Positions 54,953 to 64,000 of a stretch of DNA of 64,000 bases are shown here, piece after piece. Origin of the DNA: Lolium rigidum (Eukaryota; Streptophyta; Magnoliopsida; Poales; Poaceae). The position numbers were made by a program, and so were the translations under genes. The stretch is from positions 96,984,292 to 97,048,291 of the forward strand of contig NC_061510.1 in assembly GCF_022539505.1 (NCBI RefSeq), in the 5' to 3' direction. Numbering within the stretch: the first letter of the stretch is position 1; each line of letters opens with the position of its first letter. Below the pieces are notes generated by a model, which was given only the letters and a program-made list of their open reading frames with translations, was not told where the DNA came from and did not search any database.

Positions 54953-57644
54953 CCTGGACGAAACCTAGCTTCGTTTCCCCTTTTCTCTCTGTCCAAATTA
55001 GAAACCCTAGCTTACCCCGGCCACCGCCACCGCCGCCGTTGGGAGCTTCCCCAAGCCCCGCCGCGGACACTGGCGTCATCGCCATCCTCTCCTTGCCCAG
55101 CCTATGCAAGGAATCGGGCCGGAGCGTCCTGAATCGACCTCGCCGAGGTCATCTTCTCCAATGCCGGCAACCATCAATTCCGGCGAACCAGACCTCCATT
55201 CGTCTCGCCGTCAAGCTCGCTGTGTTCCTGGTGAGCCGTTGACCCTCCTAGTATTCTCGCCTTGCTCAATTACTCGCCGTACCGTCGCCGCGCCGTTCAC
55301 CCGAGTGCGCCGCCGCGGTATCTCGTCGCCGGGCACGCTCCGGTGACCAAACCGAGCGGCGCCACCACCATATGGCTCAACACATCACCGCGCGCCCGTC
55401 TAGCGGCCTCAGCATAGCCGCGGGGGTAGCCAAACGCCGTCGCCGCCGCTCACTGCCCGCCGGCCACCGTGCTTCTGGCCACGTCACTGATTTGGACTCG
55501 GCCAAAGCACGTGTGGCAGGTGACATGGCCACCGGCCCACCGGCCGCTGACTCGTGGGTAGCCAACCCGGGTAGATTTAGCAGTTTCTTTTGTTTTAATT
55601 CAAACTCAATAATATCTGAAACTTCAAATGAATTTGTAAAATTCATAATAACTCAGAAAAATGAAAATAAAATATCAAAATTCGTAGAAAAGAAAGATCT
55701 ATCCAATAAAAATATAATATGAAATTTTTATTCTCAATAAAAATTTAATTATTTAATACTTGTTAATTAAGTCCTTTCCTTTAAATTTGAAATACAATTA
55801 AATTTCAGAAATTAAGAAAACATTTATAAAATAAATAAAACCAGTAAGCAAATAAAAGATAACATGAAAACTAATTTTCTTATTTGTTATTTTGGTAAAT
55901 CATTATTAGAGAGAATTAAACCCTGATTAATAATTACCCTAATTAGTAAATTATTTAAAAATAATAAAAAGCCAAATTGAATATTAATTTTATTTCAAAG
56001 TTATTAAGAACTTCAACTTTAACATGAAGTTATTAATCATAGAATTACATTGTAAATAGCAAACCCTAAATTCCACATGGAATGATATTATAGCCCTATC
56101 ATTTCATGTGACTCCTAAAACCCTAAATTAAGTAGGAACCCTAGTTCTATTATTACATGTGAACCCTAATTTGCTTCTAACCTAAACCCAAGGTTAGAAC
56201 AGGTGATCATGGTACTTCAATTCAAATCATAGAGCCACCATTAGCAACTAAAAGACATACATATGTTCACATAAAATGTAGAACCCTATCACTAGCAATT
56301 TAGTATTCCATGTATGCATATCACTAAACCTAGTTGATCAAGTAGGATCAACCAAGTTTAAACCCCAACCTCTACCGTCAAAACCATCATCCTTATTCAT
56401 CCATGCTTAGCATCACACCATTGTGATGAACCCTAATAACAACTATCCCAAATATTGTGCATTACCTAACCATATTCCACTAAACCCTACTAGTGTGAGA
56501 TACTTATGAACCATCCTATTTAGGAACCAGCCATTTTCTACTTAGAAACCCAATAGCTAATACAAGACAACCTCAACTTTAATTGTTATACTTCTTATTA
56601 TTTAAGAAGTATGTTCTTCAAAAGTTATTCTTTTGAAGTAAACAGAGAACCATCATCAACCCTGCTTATAAAAACCTATAAGTCCTAGCCAGCTATCACT
56701 AGCAAGATAAACCAACCTTGACCACAACCATGTATAATGAATTGCTTAGGATGCCTAGGCTTATCTTAACCAATCAAGCCTAGTTGCTAATGAATCCAAC
56801 CATGTTGTGATCCATCTACTACTTACTCCAGAAACCAATTAGAACCATAGAAAACCATAGAACCTCAAAAACCTAATTATCATACTTGTTCTTTATCAAA
56901 GTAAATGTTCTTTAAAAGTTATTCTTTTAAAGTATATGATAATCAATCATTAACCATGCCATATAGTACTAAAACTGACCACTGTTCTTTACTTGATAAC
57001 ATTATGCCAATTGCCATTCTTTATGTGCTCAATTGAATATTATGCTTTATTATCCACCTGTTTATAATACCAAGTAATCACGCCTAAATAAGAACCTTGT
57101 ATGTGAATCACTCTAAAAGTGCAACACACCCTAAACCAATCATTACAACTCACTGATCCTAAATCATCGGGGTTAGGTCACGCTTAGGGCGATTGCATCT
57201 CATACTTATGCATTATTGCATCTTTGCCAATCTTTAAACATCGTCCTTACGGACGATGATGCTATTTCAGAATTTGGAGTTATTGCGTATCGAAGACCTT
57301 GCCCGCATAATCTTGCAGATCAAGAAAGGCAAGTTCATCACTTGCTCATGTCATTTGAGTATCTTTATCAAATTACTTGCAAAGTACTATGGTTATCACT
57401 ATTGCATAAAAACCAAAACCACTATTTTCATAACTATGAATATGACTATGTGGTGGGCAATGGAACCATGGATTGTGTTGATATGGTGGAGGTTCCATTG
57501 CAAAGGTTTATATCCATCTAGGATTAAACAACAAATGTCGCCAGTGATTCTTGTGCCGTAATACCCGTGTTAACCATAAAATCCGGAGTGGGACGGAGTA
57601 GTCAAAAGTGTTTCCACCTCTCGTTCATCAACGTATGCGCTTAC

Positions 57645-57787
57645 CGTAGCAGCTTGTGTCCGCGGAACAACCGGAGGGTGGGGATCCCATTCTAATTCCC
57701 CACGGTAAAGCATTGCTTGCCGTAGCAGCTTGTGTCTTGCGGAACAACCGGAGGGTGGGGATCCCATTCTAATTCCCCACGGTAATG
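57645..57787 (+). repeat. Tandem duplication, copy in LARD 3' LTR
   Basis: Same two-unit repeat as at 48590-48737, with ggagggtggggatcccattct present twice. Confidence 0.8.
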
Positions 57788-58562
57788 CGGTCTATGATGG
57801 GTTGCGGCTACCGGCGTAGGAGTGTATGGTAGAGCCCAAGACCGTCGTCGTGGTCGGGGTCCACCCTGAAATTACGGGAATAATGGGACCGGCGTGAACC
57901 TGTGGTCGGGGCATGCAACAAAGGGTGGGTGTTCGAGGTAGCGGAGGAACATGATTGGCTAGACCTTATACCGGGCCTCACACCAAAGGAAGTGTGGACG
58001 GGAAAGCTGCTCGGTTGGCACCAAGGTTAAGATCTCTTATGGGTAAAGCAACACACCTCTGCGCAGTGTAAAGAACCGTGATCCGTCACTCCCTGTTCCG
58101 GGATATGGAACTGCGAACGCGGCCGGAAAGGAGCTCCATGAAGTTCTAGTAAACCGGTGAAGGCCGACGGACATAGTTCTTCCGAATAAAAGCAACCTTT
58201 TGAAGAAATGATTATGAAAACTTGCATTGGTATTATACTTTCTCGGTCTAATGCCGTAGCTAGTGCATTAAACACCTCTTTCCTATAATGAACTTGTTGA
58301 GTACGCTCGTACACATCCCACTCTTAAATCCCCTGCTTAGATATGGAGGCATCAAAGGAGGATCTACAGTGCAACTCGAAGACCGAGGAGTCAACAACTA
58401 CTTCAAAAGACAGGAACCTGTCAGAGGAGTCAGATACCACATCCAACAAGGAGAAAACCTAGTTTAGCCATAGAAGGGAACTAGCTTCCTAAACCTAGCT
58501 CCTATTTAGCTAGAATCTATTCTTAGCCTCTATAGCTAGTTAAATACTCTACAAATAGAGTT

Positions 58563-59008
58563 TTTTGAGGATGAACAGTGGGTTTCCCCACTGTGTTTTT
58601 TTTTTATTTATGTAAAAGAATCCAACAAAAAACTAATCAACAATTACAAAGGTGCTAGAGAAGAGCACCTAAGAAAACATAAAAAGAAAACCTGTCTGAA
58701 AAAAACAAAAACCTCAACTAAAAAGGTTCACCCGATCCGCAAGCCCCGCATAAGACTTCCTTTTGCCTTGAAAACCAGGAGAGCCAACTCCTCCTTGAAT
58801 AACTTCTTGCATCTATATATATCGGGGTTAATATCCTTAAAGAGAAAATCATTTCTAGTTCGCCGGATTGCCCAACAACCAAGGATAATGATGTCCAAAG
58901 CAAATGACTTCCCAAGAGCAATAGAGAGAGAGCCAATAACCTCTATATGATAAGATGACAGCCCTGAGTGCTGAGGCAAATTCCATCCCGGGCAGATATA
59001 ACGCCAGC
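58563..59008 (-). mobile_element. 5'-truncated LINE nested in the LARD 3' LTR
   Basis: The LTR word acaaatagagtt is duplicated around the insert (58551-58562 and 59009-59020); the uninterrupted site is seen in the 5' LTR near 49500. The minus strand encodes the ORF2 C-terminus (AIRRTRNDFLFKDINPD, CKKLFKEELALLVFKAKGSL), and the 3' end has T-rich runs on plus. It is 446 bp long and dead on arrival. It is younger than the LARD. Confidence 0.88.
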
Positions 59009-59267
59009 ACAAATAGAGTTCGTGATAGGATTAGACTACGAGTCGTTCTTCTGGAGTTATCTACAGTTTTACCTCATTGTAAAGTAGGAGGCTGTGATGA
59101 TCTTATGTAACAGAGTATGTGTGTAATTCTATAGACATGCCTTGGACCCGCATATGTTTCTGTTGTACCACTCGAGCGATATAATATTAGTGGAACGGTG
59201 TTTCATTGGTGTTATATCAGACTTGCATACTACACCATGCAGTGGTATGCCGGGTCACCACAGTACC

Positions 59268-59423
59268 CTTTTTTATTACCTGCATGTTTATGGTCTATGC
59301 TCTATAAAGGATCTGAGCCTAATTATTGTGACATACTCCAGATTGCCTGGGACATGGTTATGCCTGTCTCAGTGCTATTGCGGATATTAGATTGTTTGTC
59401 GCCTGAACGATTTGCTTTCACAG
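59268..59423 (+). other. Host DNA upstream of the HRD3-like exon
   Basis: Probably intron: it ends with a pyrimidine-rich gatttgctttcacag acceptor at 59409-59423. No exon of the family is recognised here; upstream exons are not found left of the LARD either. Confidence 0.45.
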
Positions 59424-59853
59424 ATGTATGAAGAGACTGCCACACTATATGCTGAACCTGCAGAGACAGCTCTGACAAGCTCCTTCATCTCGAAGGAGAC
59501 ACCAGTGATCGAACTAGTTCGGCTACACGGTGCAACTGAAGAAAACAAGGAGACTTTGAGGATGTCCCGTGGTGAGGACGATGAAGATTTCCAAACCACA
59601 GAGTACCAGGCCCAACAAAGCAATGATGTTGCAATTGTATCATTGGTTCTCTAAGGCTGCGGAGAAAGGTGATACACATGCTATGGAGTTTCTGGGGGAA
59701 ATATACAGTAGAGGCGCTGGAGTGAGAAGAAACTACACTGAAGCATACAAATGGTTGATACTTGAAGCAAAGCAGCAACAATACTTAGCTTACAATGAAC
59801 TTGCTTATCTTTATGTGAAAGGCTATGGAGTGGAGCATAAGAACTTGACAAAA
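59424..59853 (+). pseudogene. HRD3/SEL1L-like fragment, exon 1 of the preserved part
   Basis: From the acceptor, the frame reads [20 protein letters not shown], then [20 protein letters not shown]. This matches the stretch before the first Sel1 repeats of plant HRD3A (the SEL1L homologue of the ER-associated degradation ubiquitin-ligase complex). Near 59630 the frame is lost, and in another frame the Sel1 repeats go on: [20 protein letters not shown] and [20 protein letters not shown], up to a donor gtaagt at 59854. Compared with the family, about two dozen residues of one repeat appear to be missing at the break, so a small deletion has destroyed the frame. CAG and CTG words are normal in this exon. 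The upstream exons are absent. Confidence 0.72.
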
Positions 59854-60262
59854 GTAAGTCTTAGTATTATTATGTTTTAGAATTTGGAATACAGTTGCAT
59901 GTTTTAAGTAGGCCATAACACCAAACAGTTATTTTGTTTATGGTTAGAGAGAACAGTCGACAGCTAATGTGTTAGCTAGCCTAACAAAGGAGACGCCTAC
60001 AAGTAAGTTAGGCCAATTATGACTACAACATTTAAACATAGTCATAATTGTTAAGCTTCATGCAATAGTCAACGCAACCAAAAAAAACTAGTGCAATACA
60101 TTTGTACACATCCCCCACCACCCCCTCATCACGTGTGTAACGCGAAGGCAACTCAACACGTGTAGACAATTCTTCCTTGCAGGTTTTTCTTCCTTGCAGG
60201 TTTTCAACGGTACACAATTCCGTATCACTCTAACATGTTTATTTTTCTTATTCTTGTTGTAG
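59854..60262 (+). other. Intron of the HRD3-like fragment
   Basis: Bounded by gtaagt and ttcttgttgtag; AT-rich, no repeat recognised apart from a short duplicated word ttccttgcaggttttt (60172-60202). Confidence 0.6.
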
Positions 60263-60478
60263 GCAAAGGAATATTTTGAAATTTCAGCTGAGAATAAAGA
60301 ACATGGGGGTTATTATTACCTTGGTGTGTTGTATCTAAAGGGTATTGGTGTAAATAGGGATATGATCACAACATGCAATTATTTTCTTCGCACAGTAAAT
60401 GGCTGGCAACCAAAAGTTATTTATCAAGTGGCAAAGCTATTCCAAAAAGGCATTAGTATTAAGAGGAACCTCCACATG
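60263..60478 (+). pseudogene. HRD3/SEL1L-like fragment, exon 2
   Basis: In frame from the previous exon's end: [40 protein letters not shown] and [16 protein letters not shown]. These are consecutive Sel1-like repeats with the typical A..Y...A...G...LG pattern, closed by a donor gtaatg at 60479. Some conserved positions of living homologues appear altered (for example WQPK where GQPK is usual). The following exon is not intact: traces may exist near 60605-60650, but stops intervene. Together with the broken exon 1, this is a pseudogene or gene fragment. Confidence 0.72.
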
Positions 60479-61070
60479 GTAATGACAATATTTTGCTTTA
60501 TCAGTTGTCTACTTACATTGTATGTAGTATGCTTTAATGTGCATTCCTTGATTAGATCTTCATCATGTGTACAAATGGAATGCACCCATGATTCATGTGT
60601 AATTGGATCAGCGTAGCCCGTGGGAGTGGTGCTGTCCCTCAATATGCTTTTAAGATACCAGTAGTGGAAGTCATTTCCTGAATTTTAGTTTCCAATTGTG
60701 TTCTGAATTAACCACATCCAAATATTAACATAGCATATTTCTTTTGATTTTTTATTGATTCGACTCCTGAAACTATTAGTTCAATGTATCCATAGGAATT
60801 ATACCCTTCTAGTTAACTTCACGCAAATGTATACAGAGTGTTCGACAATACATGTTAATGCATTACAGATCTAAATGAAACCTTCAAAATTAAAGAGTCA
60901 AGGCTGATGCAAAACATTGAGATTTCAGAGCCAATGCTTACATTACAGATATAAATTACTTCAAAACACACACACACAAAATATTTGCAAAAAAGACCAT
61001 CAAATCAAATAAGTACCACTTATTTAAATATTTGATCATCACCCTCCAGTAAATTAGCAAATAATAACTG
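60479..61070. other. AT-rich sequence after the HRD3-like fragment
   Basis: Possible decayed coding traces near 60605-60650 and a short (ca) repeat at 60965-60978; otherwise nothing recognised. Confidence 0.4.
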
Positions 61071-61640
61071 TTTTTTTCGAAATGAGGGAAATATCGCCCC
61101 AGCTTCTGCATCCAAAAGATGCACACAGTTTTTATTAGATTATTCACGAAACCTTACAAGAAACAATACAAAAGATCAATCTCGAAGCAACCTTACTATA
61201 CCTACAGTGGGATGAAGAGGGTGACAATACACCAACTCACATCATCCAAACTAAATGCCTTCCCAAACTGCCCAATAGCAGGTGAGAAGCACATCCAGTC
61301 AAGCAGACTCACAGCGCACGCCAACGCACACGCTACTCCATCTTCAAGAGAGATCATCGCATTAACCTTGCAAGACCTGCCGTTGATGCCACCATGACGC
61401 CAGGCGGCTCCACCATCTTGCACGTATACATCATCCCGCATCTGTCGACGATACCCTGCAGCACCATGCCACTGAGACTCAGCGCCAACAATGTGATAGA
61501 TGAACACCACTCCACCGAAATCCACCACCATCCAGCAGCTGCTCCAAAAACGATGCCCCAAGAGGTAGAACGACGCAGGGTGCGCCGCCATCGTCCGATC
61601 CGGGAGACCCGAACCTAGGGTTTTCCCCGGAGCAGCACGA
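61071..61640 (-). repeat. Probable retroelement 3' end (LINE/SINE-like), minus strand
   Basis: On the minus strand the sequence ends gatgcagaagctggggcgat...ccctcatttcgaaaaaaa. This closely parallels the 3' end of the LINE at 3150-3195 (gatgcagaggctggggctttccccatttcgaaaaaaa). The adjoining 550 bp are GC-richer than the flanks. Its coding content (open frame 61202-61591) is not recognised and no target duplication was found. Confidence 0.4.
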
Positions 61641-62030
61641 GTAAGAAACCGCAGACTGCGACGACGATGCCTTCAAGAAGGTAGCGGCGTGACACGTCGC
61701 TATCGTCCGCCAACCGATTATCCATGCAAATTATCTGATTTTCAACTTGTTTGCACGTTCCCCTTTAATAGCACAGTGTGCTCTAAATCTAAATGTAAAT
61801 GATATGAAACCAATGGCTCGTAAAAAATATTTGGTCTGCTAGCTAACTAAGAAATGGCATGCAAGACGGAAATATGCATTTCCAGTTTCAAGATTGAAGA
61901 TAAATTGTTCTCGTTACTGTTGTGACAGATAAAAAAGTAAAACTACAGAAGACCTAACGCTATAAAACACTTTGTTGATTTGTTTCCTCGTCGAAATAGA
62001 CTTTCGCCATGATTTATAAATAAAGCCGCA
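61641..62030. other. Anonymous AT-rich sequence
   Basis: No genes, repeats or sites recognised. Confidence 0.4.
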
Positions 62031-62765
62031 ACGGTTAAACTGATACAATGTGGAGAGGAGAACCTTTTACAAAGCAGATCAAAGAAAAACGAAAAAAAAC
62101 ACAGAGAACCCGAAGTTGCCACGAAGACACTGACACGAGACCGAGTCGAATTGGGGCTCCACAACGACACCCCCAAGAGGGAAACAACACAATGCGCCGC
62201 CGTTGTCGAGACCGTGAGGTCTAGGGGTTTCACCCGTAGCCGTACCGCGGGGAGGATACCCACAACGATGTCCCCAAGAGGGTTTGACACCCGCAAGCAT
62301 TGCCGCCATTAGCACCGAGACGCTGAGCTTTCGCCCGGAAGCATCCGCACACCGCACCCAATAACTCAGGTGCCCACCGTCCCCAAGTTGGGTGTCCCAA
62401 ACACGGTTTGGGGGTTACCGAAGCCGTAGCTCCGCCAACACCAAGATCCCCCACCGTCCACTCCACGCCATCCCCATGACCAAAGAGAGAGACCACCACC
62501 ATCGCCGCGTTTCCCGCAGTAGAGCCAACCGTGCAGTCCACCTTCCAGGGTTGTCGCCCCGGCATCCCCATGAACTCGAGCCCATGGACCAAATAGCACA
62601 CTGCAACACGAATTGGACAGTGTACGAAGGCACCATTGCTAGAAGCCATCTGAGCACACGGCAGCCCAGGAAAGGGGATCCGCCCTCCGCCACCCGAGAA
62701 GCATGTCGTCCGTATGCAGTAGCATGGCTGGTGTGGCCTAGATCAGAATTGACCACCTGCTAGGC
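62031..62765. repeat. GC-rich repeat-like block
   Basis: A 730-bp GC-rich island within AT-rich DNA, with several overlapping open stretches on both strands but no protein family. Phrases such as cgacacccccaagagg and tgtccccaagagggt recur with variation, as in degenerate grass retroelement leaders. Identity is unknown. Confidence 0.3.
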
Positions 62766-62869
62766 CTCGATCAAGCCCCATTAGTTTGTTGATTTGTTTC
62801 AACGATATTAGTTTGGTATGATATAAATAGAGATATATTCCTGTTGTGAAAGAATTGAATCATTATCTT

Positions 62870-63115
62870 GGAACAGTCAAGGTGTCGATGGCAACAAACC
62901 GTCGGCATATGCCATTTTGGCCATCGGCACAGGCTGTGCCGACGGCCGCCGTTGGCACCTGGTCGTCAGCACTACAAGGCCTCGGCACAACCACTCATGC
63001 CATCGGCACTGGCCAAGCCGTCGGCACAGACACTAGGCTGACGTCTAGATCGAGTCGTTGGCACAGGTGCAAGTTGGCCCGCCGATATCTAACGGCCATT
63101 TTCTCTAGCAAGTTT
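62870..63115. repeat. Clustered GTCGGCAC/GTGCCGAC motifs, CACTA-like subterminal repeats
   Basis: Words such as cgtcggcat, atcggcacagg, tgtgccgacgg, gtcagcacta, ctcggcacaacc and cgtcggcacag occur about ten times in both orientations within 240 bp. Short GGCAC-containing units like these are usual in the subterminal regions of grass CACTA transposons. One more, gtgccgac, lies at 63870. Clear CACTA TIRs and a 3-bp duplication were not found. Confidence 0.35.
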
Positions 63116-63869
63116 CTGTGTTGATGACAATGCCATCCCCGTCAGCACATGTGCATTTTCAAAAAAGAAAAAATTCAAAAAGAAAATCAAGGCAATTTTT
63201 GAATTGTTTGATAGTTTAATCTTTAAGCATGTTCAATATTAGGCTGAATTATTTATTAATAGTCAAACTTTTCACTCGGTCGCCAATCCTCAAACTGCAC
63301 CCACCCAAAACGATTATCTTCTTCGTTCCTTCCAGATGACATTGCGGCAAAGGAGTTAATCTTTGTTGACCCTACCAATCTATTAGTCCTTCGGTCATGA
63401 CATCATACTTCTTTATTACTTGAATTTCAAACAATTATTTGACTAAAGAATAATGAATATATTATTTTTTAATAATAAATCTTGAAACAATAAAATACTC
63501 TTTTTTATGTTTTCATCAAAATCTAAAACATGAAAAAGCTCCTATTTCCTTTTGATTTTGAGAAATGCAAAAAATGGTAAATGGCCGTAGGCAGTTGAAA
63601 TCGGATGTAACTTTTTTTGTAGATACATTTTCATATAAAAACATTTTCGTCAGAGGTTGTATGCAATCAGAAAAGCAGCTTTACTGAAACATGACGCCAT
63701 TTTGCAGAATATATCAAAATTCATGTTTATTAATTTTTCCTAACAACTAAAACACATAATACATGGTTATCTTCAAAAATATATTTTTTGTAATTTCTAA
63801 CATTTTCTTATATTTTTTCGAAAACTAAAGGCGATTCGCTAGGGGTGCGTGGAGCAAAAAAAAAGTTGT
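63116..63869. other. Anonymous AT-rich sequence
   Basis: No gene recognised; long A/T runs. It may be the interior of a CACTA-like element if the motifs at both ends belong together. Confidence 0.35.
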
Positions 63870-63879
63870 GCCGACAGTG

Positions 63880-64000
63880 ACATGGGTATACCATGAGCCT
63901 ACAAGACCCATGAAGCCTAATAAAAGTCCAAGACTAGAAACTATATGAAAATAGATAAGTAGGATCATTGTAACTGATCCGAGTATGGACTCTGAGACCT
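63880..64000 (+). repeat. Possible LTR start, cut by the window end
   Basis: The sequence tgacatgggtataccatgag at 63880 resembles the start of grass Gypsy LTRs (TG plus a 'ggGTATAC' block as in E1/E2), and the change of composition fits an insertion limit. No second LTR or duplication can be checked here. Confidence 0.25.

Larger units (their letters stand above)
43631..59262 (+). mobile_element. LARD-like large non-autonomous LTR retrotransposon
   Basis: Two LTRs of about 6.1 kb (43631-49756 and 52683-59262, the second enlarged by a nested LINE) enclose only 2.9 kb of internal DNA. The duplication GTACC lies at 43626-43630 and 59263-59267. A tggtatcagag primer-binding site follows the 5' LTR, and a polypurine tract aaggggtagagac precedes the 3' LTR. 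No gag, RT or integrase is recognisable. Very long LTRs with a short non-coding interior define LARDs such as barley Sukkula. The end of the interior (cttcgaggacgaagtttag) resembles the pol-PPT junction of grass Gypsy chromoviruses, a possible helper lineage. Confidence 0.9.
52683..59262 (+). repeat. LARD 3' LTR with nested LINE
   Basis: Matches 43631-49756 apart from the 458-bp insertion around 58563-59020. Differences from the 5' LTR are largely CTG/CAG versus CCG/CGG, or one-base gains at CNG words, plus a few indels (for example caagg versus caagaggtt near 56190). TATA box at 54945-54952. Overall closeness suggests a fairly recent insertion. Confidence 0.88.

Noticed and set aside
59424..60478. 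HRD3-like region as an intact functional gene
   Set aside because: Exon 1 has a frame-destroying deletion and stop at 59652-59654, and neighbouring exons are missing.
1..64000. CRISPR arrays, rRNA or tRNA genes, bacterial operons
   Set aside because: No regularly spaced repeat arrays, no cloverleaf or rRNA sequence was recognised, and the content is plainly plant nuclear DNA.

Overview
The window looks like intergenic and intronic DNA of a large-genome grass (Poaceae, probably a temperate Pooideae species). Supporting signs are Stowaway- and Tourist-type MITEs, a grass-type Helitron 3' end, 5'-truncated L1-like LINEs, several LTR-retrotransposon types usual in cereals, and a plant HRD3/SEL1L-like gene fragment. 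No bacterial features, rRNA, tRNA or CRISPR arrays are seen. By summing bounded insertions, about 50.5 kb (79%) of the 64 kb is recent retrotransposon. The remaining roughly 13 kb is an older host locus cut into pieces.

Layout. 1-3789: older repeats (a MITE with 17-bp inverted ends, a decayed RNase H domain, a Stowaway MITE, a Helitron 3' end, a LINE 3' end). 3790-3934 plus 17332-17363: a minus-strand reading frame, probably a host terminal exon, split by Gypsy element E1 (3935-17326, duplication ATATG). 17364-18979: AT-rich host DNA with a Tourist MITE. 18980-32285: Gypsy element E2 of the same family (duplication GTTGG), with a grossly abnormal 5' end. 33997-35004: a 1.0-kb non-autonomous LTR element (ACCAC). 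35616-42037: a Ty1/Copia element (CGAGG) that cuts a GC-rich putative first exon. 42805-43515: a truncated LINE. 43631-59262: a 15.6-kb LARD-like element (GTACC) with 6.1-kb LTRs, carrying a nested LINE at 58563-59008. 59424-60478: a broken HRD3/SEL1L-like gene fragment. 60479-64000: AT-rich DNA, low-confidence repeats and a possible LTR start at the window edge.

E1 and E2 are Tat-type Ty3/Gypsy elements. Each has gag, protease, RT, RNase H, a second RNase H and integrase on the minus strand. A convergent plus-strand antisense gene (putative gypsy type transposon domain) has its own TATA box and about five introns.

Two observations stand out. First, E2 was integrated, with a proper target-site duplication, although its 5' LTR had been replaced by an inverted copy of its own 3' internal region ending in a 94-bp LTR-tip palindrome; this suggests an aberrant reverse-transcription product. 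Second, most frame breaks in E1, E2 and the Copia element sit where a CTG or CAG appears as CTCG, CAAG or CGAG. That suggests systematic consensus errors at methylated CHG sites rather than real decay, so the coding state of these elements should be read with care.
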